DNA of 5,398 nucleotides from an uncultured Sphingopyxis sp. (GTDB lineage: Bacteria > Pseudomonadota > Alphaproteobacteria > Sphingomonadales > Sphingomonadaceae): the NCBI GenBank assembly GCA_937957805.1, contig CALFXW010000130.1, positions 1 through 5,398 of the forward strand, in the 5' to 3' direction. Position 1 is the stretch's first letter. The number at the start of each line of letters is the position of its first letter. The position numbers were made by a program, and so were the translations under genes. Under the pieces are notes generated by a model that saw nothing but the letters and a program-made list of their open reading frames with translations, had not been told where the DNA came from and did no database searches. Of the stretch, positions 1 through 5,389 are shown piece by piece.

Positions 1-690
1 CAGCGCAGGCGAAACCGTGCCCGAACGCAACCCTTGTTCCTGTCCACCGCCGATGATGAAGGGTGGCAGGTCGATGCCATCGCGAATCCACAGCGCGCCA
101 ATCCCCTTTGGCCCATAGATTTTATGCGCCGACACCGCGATCATGTCCGGCCCGTCGGGGATGGTGATGCGGCCATAGCCCTGCACCGCATCGCACAGCA
201 GCAAGGCACCGCGTTCATGCGCCGCGTGCGCCCATTGGGCGACCGGCTGGATCGTCCCCACCTCATTATTCACCAGCATCAGCGCGACCAGAGCGCGTTC
301 GGGGATCAGCGCCGGGTCAGCGCTGCCGACCAACCCCTCCCCATCAACCGGGATGGTTCCCGCGCCCAGAACCTCCAGATTTTCGAGCACGGCGGCATGT
401 TCAATAGCCGAACCTATAGCCGCTTTAGCCCCCAAGGCCGCACCGCGTTGGAGTGCCCAGTTCAGCGCCTCTGTCGCGCCCGAGGTGAAGATGACCCGGC
501 CGCCAGCGGGCAATAATGCCGCCACCGAATCGCGTGCCATTTCAACGGCAACGCTGGCCCGCCGCCCGGCGCGATGCTGGCTCGCCGGGTTGGCAAAACC
601 GTCGCCATCCGCGCCATCAAGCCATGGCAACATGGCTTCGCGCGCTTCGGGGGCGAGCGGAGTTGTCGCCTGATAGTCGAGGTAGATCAC
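1..690 (-). CDS. Cysteine desulfurase, group I IscS/NifS-like (partial)
   Basis: PLP enzyme that removes sulfur from L-cysteine, giving alanine and an enzyme persulfide for Fe-S cluster assembly; cytosolic. The minus strand from GTG at 690 is open to the window edge: 230 residues, C-terminus outside. Visible landmarks: VIYLDYQATTPLAPEA at the N-terminus, TSGATEALN (residues 69-77, phosphate-binding loop), EH at 97-98 (His stacking on PLP), NNEVGTIQP (141-149), CDAVQ (166-170; Asp167 pairs with the pyridine nitrogen), SAHK ending at Lys190 (Schiff-base lysine) and GGGQEQGLRSGT near the edge. The catalytic-cysteine loop, about 100 residues further on, is not in the window. The GTG is chosen because an in-frame TGA lies 10 codons upstream with no ATG between, and AAGGG (minus strand, 701-705) sits 10 bases before it. 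It is transcribed divergently from the hydrolase at 819. In rhizobia a similar gene lies beside suf genes; linkage here is not visible. The family call is firm; the symbol is left open because NifS, IscS and SufS-partner roles cannot be separated. Confidence 0.95.
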   Translation of the reverse strand, partial: MIYLDYQATTPLAPEAREAMLPWLDGADGDGFANPASQHRAGRRASVAVEMARDSVAALLPAGGRVIFTSGATEALNWALQRGAALGAKAAIGSAIEHAAVLENLEVLGAGTIPVDGEGLVGSADPALIPERALVALMLVNNEVGTIQPVAQWAHAAHERGALLLCDAVQGYGRITIPDGPDMIAVSAHKIYGPKGIGALWIRDGIDLPPFIIGGGQEQGLRSGTVSPAL

Positions 691-706
691 CGGAAAACGA
701 CCCTTA

Positions 707-723
707 TTGCGAGTGATTCGCAA
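707..723. promoter_or_regulatory. Palindrome TTGCGA-N5-TCGCAA, Fur-like operator candidate
   Basis: A perfect 6-5-6 inverted repeat (TTGCGA GTGAT TCGCAA) 17-33 bases upstream of the desulfurase GTG. Its right end on the minus strand nearly touches the AAGGG ribosome site, so a bound protein could block transcription or its early steps. The shape and the TGCGA/TCGCA half-sites recall, from memory, iron-responsive Fur-type operators of alphaproteobacteria. That assignment is inference. The perfect symmetry itself is read directly. Confidence 0.5.
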
Positions 724-725
724 AA

Positions 726-740
726 GTTGCATCTTGCAAC
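726..740. promoter_or_regulatory. Second palindrome GTTGCA-N3-TGCAAC
   Basis: A perfect 6-3-6 inverted repeat (GTTGCA TCT TGCAAC) starting two bases after the 707-723 palindrome, with centres 18 bases apart. Its left half contains the -35 hexamer TTGCAT of the plus-strand promoter candidate for the alpha/beta hydrolase. It could be a second operator for the same regulator, sharing the TTGC/GCAA core, or a site for another one. As RNA it could also form a short hairpin. The function is not shown by the sequence. Confidence 0.4.
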
Positions 741-755
741 CCAAGCCTATATAGA
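727..755 (+). promoter_or_regulatory. Sigma70-type promoter candidate for hydrolase
   Basis: TTGCAT (727-732), a 17-base spacer, then TATAGA (750-755) inside CTATATAGAG. This is close to the TTGACA/TATAAT consensus with ideal spacing. Transcription would start near 762, leaving a leader of about 57 bases before the ATG at 819. The -35 lies within the GTTGCA/TGCAAC palindrome, which suggests repression by occlusion. This is pattern matching only. I could not pick an equally good minus-strand promoter for the desulfurase. Confidence 0.4.
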
Positions 756-818
756 GGGCAACACTTACCCGCCAGTCCTTGGCGGCGACTTTTGCCCATA
801 TGCCAGATAGAGGTTTCC

Positions 819-1475
819 ATGCCCGACGTAATTTTTGCCGGCCCCGAAGGACGTTTGGAGGGCCGTTTCAGCCCGCCGCCGCGCCCGCGCGCGCCGGTGG
901 CGATGATTTTGCACCCCCACCCGCAGGGCGGCGGGACGATGAACGACCGCATCACCCAGGCGCTTTACAAAAGCTTTGTGCGCCGGGGCTTTGCAACGCT
1001 GCGGTTCAATTTTCGCGGGGTTGGCCGCTCGCAGGGCGTGTTCGACAATGGCATTGGTGAATTGTCCGACGCGGCATCCGCGCTCGACTGGATCCAGTCG
1101 ATCCATGCTGAAGCGCAGACGACGTGGATCGCCGGTTTTTCCTTTGGCGCATGGATTGGCATGCAATTGCTGATGCGCAGGCCGGAGATTCGCGGCTTCA
1201 TTTCCATCGCGCCGCCCGCGAATATGTATGATTTTGCGTTCCTCGCGCCCTGCCCGTCATCGGGCATTTTCGTGAACGGCAGCGGGGATGAGATTGTCAC
1301 CCCCAATTCTGTCACCAAGCTGGTCGAAAAATTGCGCGCCCAGCGCGGCATCACCATCCACCATGACGAAATCCCGCGCGCCAACCATTTCTTTGAAAAT
1401 GAACTGGAACAGATGATGAAGTCGGTGGACAATTACCTCGACATGCGGCTCGCCCCGGATTCGCCGATCCGGTAA
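819..1475 (+). CDS. Small alpha/beta hydrolase, COG2945 type
   Basis: Cytosolic serine hydrolase of 218 residues with the alpha/beta fold; the natural substrate is unknown (family members are esterase-like, often with no assigned role). Motifs: HPHPQGGGTMND at 32-43 (oxyanion region typical of this family), FNFRGVGRSQG at 63-73, nucleophile elbow GFSFG with Ser108, NGSGDEIV with probable acid Asp157, and ANHFF with catalytic His190, so the triad is complete. No signal peptide or membrane segment. ATG 819 is chosen because AGAGG (809-813) lies five bases upstream; an in-frame TTG at 792 would add nine residues without a good ribosome site. It is divergent from the cysteine desulfurase across 128 bases and may share control with it; such hydrolases are found beside suf/desulfurase genes in some alphaproteobacteria (from memory). 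Its stop is six bases from the 3' end of the minus-strand gene at 1482, with no intrinsic terminator between them. Confidence 0.9.
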   Translation: MPDVIFAGPEGRLEGRFSPPPRPRAPVAMILHPHPQGGGTMNDRITQALYKSFVRRGFATLRFNFRGVGRSQGVFDNGIGELSDAASALDWIQSIHAEAQTTWIAGFSFGAWIGMQLLMRRPEIRGFISIAPPANMYDFAFLAPCPSSGIFVNGSGDEIVTPNSVTKLVEKLRAQRGITIHHDEIPRANHFFENELEQMMKSVDNYLDMRLAPDSPIR

Positions 1476-1481
1476 GGCGCG

Positions 1482-1706
1482 TCATTCGCCGCTGCCCAAA
1501 TGTCCTTCACGCTGCCTTTCGAGCAGGCTGTCGCCATTGGCGTTGGGCCATATCCAGATGACGAGGTTGAGCGCCATCACTGCCGCCGCCAGCGCCATCA
1601 ACACGGCTTGGCGGCGGTTGCGCTGCCAGTTGCGCATGGCACCATAGGCAAGCGCGCCCGCGACCAGCGCCAATATTGAATGCAATATGTCCATGGATAA
1701 GGCCAT
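1482..1706 (-). CDS. Small two-helix membrane protein, function unknown
   Basis: A 74-residue product (70 if the second ATG at 1694 is used). I do not recognise the family. Two hydrophobic stretches are clear: about residues 6-24 (DILHSILALVAGALAYGAM) and about 36-53 (VLMALAAAVMALNLVIWIWP). They are joined by a basic loop RNWQRNRRQ, which by the positive-inside rule faces the cytoplasm. The tail from about residue 55 is polar and charged (NGDSLLERQREGH). Codons end mostly in G or C, as in the neighbouring genes, which supports real coding. Neither start has a clear Shine-Dalgarno. MDILHS at 1694 looks the more natural N-terminus, while 1706 gives the longest frame. The gene converges on the hydrolase (six-base gap) and lies about 30 bases downstream, on its own strand, of the palindromic repeat at 1734-1895. 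Confidence 0.6.
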   Translation of the reverse strand: MALSMDILHSILALVAGALAYGAMRNWQRNRRQAVLMALAAAVMALNLVIWIWPNANGDSLLERQREGHLGSGE

Positions 1707-1733
1707 AGCGCGGGGATGCGCCGGTGGCGAGGC

Positions 1734-1895
1734 GGGTTAGATTTTTATCCGAAACTGACGTTTCGGGGCGCTGTTCCGGCCCGCTCCCCCACCCGGCCAC
1801 CCACGGGATCGTATCTTATGGGTGGCCGGGTGGGGGAGCGGGCTGGTGCAGCACCCGAAATTCGCAGGGCAGCGAATTTCGACATAACCTAAACC
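1734..1895. repeat. Symmetric nested palindromic repeat (REP/MITE-like)
   Basis: The centre is a perfect 25-bp inverted repeat, 1779-1803 against 1819-1843 (arms begin GCCCGCTCCCCCACCC), around a 15-base loop; pairing continues to 1776/1846 with one G-U. Exactly 12 bases beyond each side of the central stem-loop (outside 1779 and 1843) sits a smaller perfect hairpin: CCGAAAC-TGAC-GTTTCGG (1749-1766) on the left and CGAAATTCGC-N6-GCGAATTTCG (1856-1881) on the right. An imperfect terminal match reaches GGGTTAG (1734-1740) and CTAAACC (1889-1895). No transposase or T-run is present, so neither a complete insertion sequence nor a canonical intrinsic terminator fits. A dispersed non-autonomous repeat (REP/BIME or MITE) is the likeliest class; copy number cannot be judged from one window. 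Confidence 0.7.
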
Positions 1896-2047
1896 GCGAA
1901 ATGGCTGACCAGCGCGATTGCCATCGGCACCAGCGCGCCCGCCACATATTTGCCCAGCATCAACATGGGCGCGATTTTGCCGCCGCACCCATAAACAAAG
2001 CGTAAATATTGCCCCCCCGCCTTTTGGGGGGTGGCATTGCGCCCCAT
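1889..2047 (-). CDS. Possible very small membrane peptide
   Basis: A minus-strand frame of 52 codons from ATG 2047, or 25 codons from ATG 1966, ending at TAG 1889-1891. The last 29 residues read KIAPMLMLGKYVAGALVP then MAIALVSHFAV: a plausible single membrane helix with G/C-ending codons, as in real genes of this window. The first 13 residues (MGRNATPQKAGGQ) run through a G/C-run hairpin and look less like protein. AGGGGAGG abuts the 2047 ATG too closely to be a good ribosome site, and the 1966 ATG has only a weak one. The stop codon lies in the outer terminus of the palindromic repeat, so that element may have truncated or re-ended the gene. It could equally be a decayed fragment or chance. 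Confidence 0.3.
   Translation of the reverse strand: MGRNATPQKAGGQYLRFVYGCGGKIAPMLMLGKYVAGALVPMAIALVSHFAV
2013..2031. repeat. C6/G6 hairpin
   Basis: CCCCCC (2013-2018), loop GCCTTTT, GGGGGG (2026-2031): a six-GC-pair stem, with a seventh unpaired C at 2012. No T-run follows on either strand, so a terminator call is weak. It lies about 85 bases upstream of rpiB and inside the N-terminal part of the doubtful small minus-strand frame. Confidence 0.4.
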
Positions 2048-2073
2048 CCTCCCCTAAAGGCGCGCGCAAGGTT

Positions 2074-2100
2074 CCAAACCCTTTGCCCCAAACCCTTTGC
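2074..2100. repeat. 13-bp tandem direct repeat upstream of rpiB
   Basis: CCAAACCCTTTGC occurs at 2074-2086 and again at 2088-2100, a period of 14 bases separated by one C. It ends 16 bases before the rpiB ATG, over the expected leader and ribosome-site region. It could be a pair of protein-binding half-sites or a simple duplication. I see no strong -35/-10 pair for rpiB in 1900-2116. Confidence 0.5.
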
Positions 2101-2116
2101 GGGAGCAGCCGCCACC

Positions 2117-2557
2117 ATGCGTCTTGCCATTGCATCCGATCATGCTGCCGTCGCCCTGAAGGCCGAACTGGCCGCGTGGCTGCGTCAATCGGGGCATGAA
2201 GTTACCGACCTTGGCCCCGCCGATGATGCGCGCGTCGATTACCCCGATTATGGTTATGCGCTGGCCCGCGCCATCGCCGACGGCGGCGCAGATCTGGGCA
2301 TTGCGCTGTGCGGTTCGGGGATTGGCATTTCCATCGCGGTCAACCGCCATCCCGCCTGCCGCTGCGCGCGGGTCGATGACCCGCTGTCCGCCGCGCTCGC
2401 CCGCGAACATAATGATGCCAATGTCATCGCGCTCGGCGCGCGGCTGACCGGCCCCGACATGGCAAAGGCGTGCATCACCGCCTTTCTGGCAGGGCGTTTT
2501 GCCGGTGACCGCCACACAGGCCGTGTCGAAAAGCTCACCCACCCACCCGCGTTTTAA
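2117..2557 (+). CDS. rpiB: Ribose-5-phosphate isomerase B
   Basis: Interconverts ribose 5-phosphate and ribulose 5-phosphate in the non-oxidative pentose phosphate pathway; cytosolic, usually dimeric (LacAB/RpiB fold). The 146-residue length is normal. Family signatures are all present: SDHAA (7-11) at the phosphate/substrate site, VDYPDYG (40-46), CGSGIGISIAVNR (65-77) with catalytic base Cys65 as in the E. coli-type enzyme rather than the actinobacterial Glu type, and EHNDANVIALGAR (97-109) with His98. A C-terminal DRHTGRVEKL segment gives the phosphate-contacting basic residues. ATG 2117 is chosen because the protein begins directly with the first beta strand MRLAIASDH. The upstream extension is low-complexity and unlike the family. 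The ribosome site is weak (GGGAG at 2101-2105, 11 bases away). First gene of the apparent operon, with glyA 15 bases downstream. Confidence 0.96.
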   Translation: MRLAIASDHAAVALKAELAAWLRQSGHEVTDLGPADDARVDYPDYGYALARAIADGGADLGIALCGSGIGISIAVNRHPACRCARVDDPLSAALAREHNDANVIALGARLTGPDMAKACITAFLAGRFAGDRHTGRVEKLTHPPAF

Positions 2558-2572
2558 GCCAAAGGAACCGCC

Positions 2573-3886
2573 ATGACCACGGACACACTTCCCCCCCCCG
2601 CCATCCGTTCGGCCGGTTTCTTTTCCGATGATGTTGCAACAAGCGACCCTGCCGTTGCCGCCGCCATCCGGCAGGAGGTGGAGCGTGAACGCTATCAGAT
2701 CGAACTAATCGCGTCGGAAAATATCGTTTCCAAAGCGGTGCTGGAGGCGCAGGGTTCGGTTTTCACCAATAAATATGCAGAAGGCTATCCCGGCAAACGC
2801 TATTATCAGGGCTGCGCGCCCAGCGATGCGGTCGAAACATTGGCGATTGAACGCGCCAAACAGCTGTTTGATTGCGCTTTTGCCAATGTCCAGCCGCATT
2901 CGGGCGCACAGGCCAATGGCGCGGTGATGCTGGCATTGGTGCGTCCCGGCGCGACGATTTTGGGGATGAGCCTCGACGCCGGGGGGCATTTGACCCATGG
3001 CGCAAAGGCGGCGATGTCGGGCAAATGGTTCAACGCCGTCCAATATGGCGTTGACCCCGTCACTCACCTGATTGATTTTGACGAAGTGGCGCGACTGGCG
3101 CACGAACATAAGCCGCAATTGATTATCGCGGGCGGTTCGGCCTATCCGCGCATCATTGATTTTGCCCGTTTCCGCGCGATTGCGGATGATGTGGGCGCGC
3201 TGTTCATGGTCGATATGGCGCATTTCGCCGGGCTGGTGGCGGCGGGTGAACACCCATCCCCCTTCCCCCATGCGCATATCGCCACCACCACCACGCACAA
3301 GACGCTGCGCGGGCCGCGCGGGGGCATGATCCTCACCAATGATGAGGCGTTGGCCAAGCGGATTAACTCAGCGGTTTTCCCCGGCATGCAGGGCGGGCCG
3401 CTGGTGCATGTCATCGCCGCCAAAGCGGTTGCCTTTGGTGAAGCGTTGCGCCCCGAATTCAAAGATTATGCACGCGCGATTATCGCCAATGCACAGGCGC
3501 TCGCCGCCACGCTGGAAGCGCGCGGGTGCAAAGTCGTATCGGGTGGCACCGACACGCATCTGGCGCTGATTGATCTGACCCCGCTGGGCGTCACCGGTCG
3601 CGATGCGGATGAGGCGCTGGAGCGTGCCGCCATCACCTGCAACAAAAATGGCATTCCCAACGACCCGTTGCCACCGGTCAAGACCAGCGGTATTCGCGTT
3701 GGGTCGCCCGCGGGCACAACGCGTGGGTTCGGCACCGCCGAATTTGCTGAAATCGGCCATATGGTTGCCGATGTGCTCGACGGTCTGGCCAAAAATGGCG
3801 AAGCGGGTGATGCCCAGATTGAACAAAATGTGCGCGGGCGCGTAAAAAATCTGTGTGAACGCTTCCCAATCTACCCAGGTGTATGA
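2573..3886 (+). CDS. glyA: Serine hydroxymethyltransferase
   Basis: PLP enzyme converting serine and tetrahydrofolate to glycine and 5,10-methylene-THF, the main one-carbon source for thymidylate, purines and methionine; cytosolic. The 437 residues are full length, with an N-terminal extension of about 15 residues relative to E. coli, as is usual in alphaproteobacteria. Landmarks: ELIASENIVS (44-53), NKYAEGYPGKRYYQG (66-80) with catalytic Glu70, GGHLTHG (137-143) with His139 stacking on PLP, VDMAHFAG (213-220) with Asp214, TTTTHKTLRGPRGG (238-251) with Schiff-base Lys243, NKNGIPNDP (357-365), and SGIRVGSPAGTTRG (372-385) with carboxylate-binding Arg375. It ends in the typical FPIYPGV. ATG 2573 has a good AAAGGA site (2561-2566) six bases upstream. 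A run of nine C bases (2591-2599) encodes the N-terminal prolines. Second gene of the run with rpiB and nrdR. Confidence 0.98.
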   Translation: MTTDTLPPPAIRSAGFFSDDVATSDPAVAAAIRQEVERERYQIELIASENIVSKAVLEAQGSVFTNKYAEGYPGKRYYQGCAPSDAVETLAIERAKQLFDCAFANVQPHSGAQANGAVMLALVRPGATILGMSLDAGGHLTHGAKAAMSGKWFNAVQYGVDPVTHLIDFDEVARLAHEHKPQLIIAGGSAYPRIIDFARFRAIADDVGALFMVDMAHFAGLVAAGEHPSPFPHAHIATTTTHKTLRGPRGGMILTNDEALAKRINSAVFPGMQGGPLVHVIAAKAVAFGEALRPEFKDYARAIIANAQALAATLEARGCKVVSGGTDTHLALIDLTPLGVTGRDADEALERAAITCNKNGIPNDPLPPVKTSGIRVGSPAGTTRGFGTAEFAEIGHMVADVLDGLAKNGEAGDAQIEQNVRGRVKNLCERFPIYPGV

Positions 3887-3923
3887 TATAGATAATACGG
3901 CAAGGGGCGATTTGGAGATTAAA

Positions 3924-4205
3924 ATGCCCAAGAAATCGAACGAACGCGCGCATAATGCGGGTGCCGAGTTCAAGCGCGAATCAGGCAAAGCCAGCGGCTT
4001 TGTCGAATTCGCGGACAAGGCGGTGGACGAAGTTGGCCGGATTGGCCGCACCGCGTTCACCAAGGATAATGCCCCTAAACTGGCCGCCGGGGCCGCGCTC
4101 GGCGCGGTTGCCGCCATCGCGCTGCCGATTATTTCGGTGCCATTTGGCGCGCTCGCCGGTCTGGGCTATGTCGCGTGGCGTAAGAGCAATGAGGACGCCG
4201 AATAA
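3924..4205 (+). CDS. Small membrane protein of unknown function
   Basis: A 93-residue product I do not recognise. Residues 1-52 are polar and lysine/arginine-rich (MPKKSNERAHNAGAEFKRES and onward) with a possible amphipathic helix FVEFADKAVDEVGRIGRTAF at 26-45. Residues 53-85 are a long Gly/Ala-rich hydrophobic stretch (LAAGAALGAVAAIALP, then IISVPFGALAGLGYVAW), able to form one long helix or a tight two-helix hairpin broken at Pro68/Pro73. The tail RKSNEDAE is short and charged. ATG 3924 is preferred because GGAG (3914-3917) lies six bases upstream; starting at 3855 would overlap the end of glyA and add a low-quality N-terminus. It lies 37 bases after glyA and three before nrdR, so it is very likely co-transcribed with both. 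No catalytic motif is seen, which points to a structural or regulatory role at the inner membrane. Confidence 0.8.
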   Translation: MPKKSNERAHNAGAEFKRESGKASGFVEFADKAVDEVGRIGRTAFTKDNAPKLAAGAALGAVAAIALPIISVPFGALAGLGYVAWRKSNEDAE

Positions 4206-4208
4206 CGC

Positions 4209-4670
4209 ATGAAATGCCCCAGCTGTGGCCACGAAGATAGTCAGGTAAAGGATAGCCGCCCTGCCGAGGATGGGGCGGCTATTCGTCGTCGGCGACAGTG
4301 CGAAGGGTGCGGGGCGCGTTTCACCACCTTTGAACGCATCCAGTTGCGTGATGTTGTCGTCGTCAAATCGGACGGTCGGCGCGAACCATTTGACCGCGAC
4401 AAATTATATCGATCGGTGTCGATTGCCTGTCGCAAGCGCCCGATCGACAGCGCGGGCATCGACAAGATGGTGAGCGCGGTGCAGCGCCAGTTGGAATATC
4501 AGGGCGATAATGATGTCCCATCCGCCGACATCGGCATTTTGGTGATGGAGGCGCTGCGCCAGCTCGATTCGGTCGCCTATATTCGTTTTGTCAGCGTCCA
4601 CCGCGAATTTTCCGGCGCCCGCGATTTTGAGGAGTTCGCCGCCAGCGTGCGCGCGCTGGGCGGGGAATGA
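4209..4670 (+). CDS. nrdR: Transcriptional repressor NrdR
   Basis: Zinc-ribbon/ATP-cone repressor of ribonucleotide reductase genes, which senses ATP/dATP and binds NrdR boxes. The 153 residues match the family length. The N-terminal zinc ribbon has CPSC (3-6) and CEGC (31-34) ligands flanking the DSRPAEDGAAIRRRRQC segment; GARFTTFER follows. The ATP-cone spans about 46-136, with VVKSDGRREPFDRDKLYRS (Lys53, Lys65) and YIRFVSVHREF (124-134). It starts three bases after the stop of the small membrane protein, and the only nearby SD-like sequence is GAGGA (4191-4195), 13 bases away, so translational coupling to the upstream gene is likely. It overlaps trmJ by four bases (ATGA). No NrdR-box target pair was recognised within the window; its regulated nrd genes must lie elsewhere. 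Confidence 0.97.
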   Translation: MKCPSCGHEDSQVKDSRPAEDGAAIRRRRQCEGCGARFTTFERIQLRDVVVVKSDGRREPFDRDKLYRSVSIACRKRPIDSAGIDKMVSAVQRQLEYQGDNDVPSADIGILVMEALRQLDSVAYIRFVSVHREFSGARDFEEFAASVRALGGE

Positions 4671-5389
4671 GCGCGGCCAACCCGCCGGTCATCGTGCTGG
4701 TTCGCCCGCAATTGGGCGAAAATATCGGCAAGGCGGCACGCGCGATGCTCAATTTCGGGCTGACGCAATTGCGGCTGGTCGCGCCGCGCGACGGTTGGCC
4801 CAACCCCGATGCAGGGCCAGCAGCGGCAGGCGCGGACATAGTCCTTGAACGCGCGCAGACATTTGAAAGCCTTGCCGACGCGGTCGCCGACTGCGCGCAT
4901 ATCTATGCGACAACGGTGCGCAAGCGCGGCGTCGTCAAACCCGTGCTTACCCCCGAAGAAGCCGCCAACGCCATCCACGCCGAACCGGGGCGATCCGCGC
5001 TGGTGTTCGGGCCGGAGCGTTCGGGGCTGGATGCACAGGATGTCGCGATGGCGCGCGCCATTTTAACTGTGCCGATCAACCCTGAATTTTCCTCCCTCAA
5101 CCTCGCCCAAGCGGTGATTTTGACCGCTTATGCCTGGTCGCGCGCGACGCCGCTGGTGCAACCGCCCAAGACCGACATCGACCCGCCCGCCCCCCAAGCG
5201 GAATTTGAAGGGATGGCGGCGCAACTTGACCAAATGCTGGTTGGTGCAGGATATTTCCACCCGCCCGAACGCACCACGGCAACGCGCAAAATGCTGCGCA
5301 GCTTGCTGACCAAGCCGGGTTGGTCGAGTTTGGAAGTGCGCACATTGCGCGGGGTGCTGTCGGCGCTTGCCAATCCGCGCGAGCGTTAG
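4667..5389 (+). CDS. trmJ: tRNA (cytidine/uridine-2'-O-)-methyltransferase TrmJ
   Basis: SPOUT-class enzyme that methylates the 2'-OH of residue 32 in the anticodon loop of tRNAs using S-adenosylmethionine; cytosolic, acting as a dimer. The 240-residue length fits TrmJ. Motif 1 is RPQLGENIGKAARAM followed by LNFG (13-31), with the conserved Arg25; Arg86 sits in TTVRKRG. The SAM-binding trefoil knot shows ALVFGPERSGL (111-121) and INPEFSSLNLAQAV (137-150) with Ser142 and Asn145. The C-terminal extension (about 170-240), including the MLRSLL and LRGVL helices, is the family's tRNA-binding/dimer tail. Its ATG overlaps the nrdR stop as ATGA, so translation is coupled. The stop is nine bases before the window edge, so whether the operon continues cannot be seen. 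A related SpoU-family rRNA/tRNA methyltransferase is the alternative, but the TrmJ motifs fit better. Confidence 0.92.
   Translation: MSAANPPVIVLVRPQLGENIGKAARAMLNFGLTQLRLVAPRDGWPNPDAGPAAAGADIVLERAQTFESLADAVADCAHIYATTVRKRGVVKPVLTPEEAANAIHAEPGRSALVFGPERSGLDAQDVAMARAILTVPINPEFSSLNLAQAVILTAYAWSRATPLVQPPKTDIDPPAPQAEFEGMAAQLDQMLVGAGYFHPPERTTATRKMLRSLLTKPGWSSLEVRTLRGVLSALANPRER

Noticed and set aside
34..516. Long plus-strand open frames over 34-810
   Set aside because: They lie antisense to the desulfurase, whose motifs and PLP lysine are unmistakable on the minus strand; the plus-strand products are Arg/His-rich and resemble no family.
1749..1843. Intrinsic terminator for the small genes around 1700-1890
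   Set aside because: The stems are strong, but none is followed by a T-run on either strand.
1737..2135. A 132-codon minus-strand frame through the intergenic region
   Set aside because: It reads straight through the palindromic repeat and the G/C hairpin, giving GWPGGGAG-type low-complexity peptide, and has no ribosome site.
3883..3897. Promoter before the small membrane protein (TATGATATAGATAAT)
   Set aside because: It has good -10-like sequences but no matching -35 at 16-18 bases, and the gene spacing favours read-through from glyA.
3368..4117. A 249-codon minus-strand frame across glyA and the following gene
   Set aside because: It is antisense to well-conserved glyA codons; such frames are common opposite GC-rich genes, and its product shows no domain.
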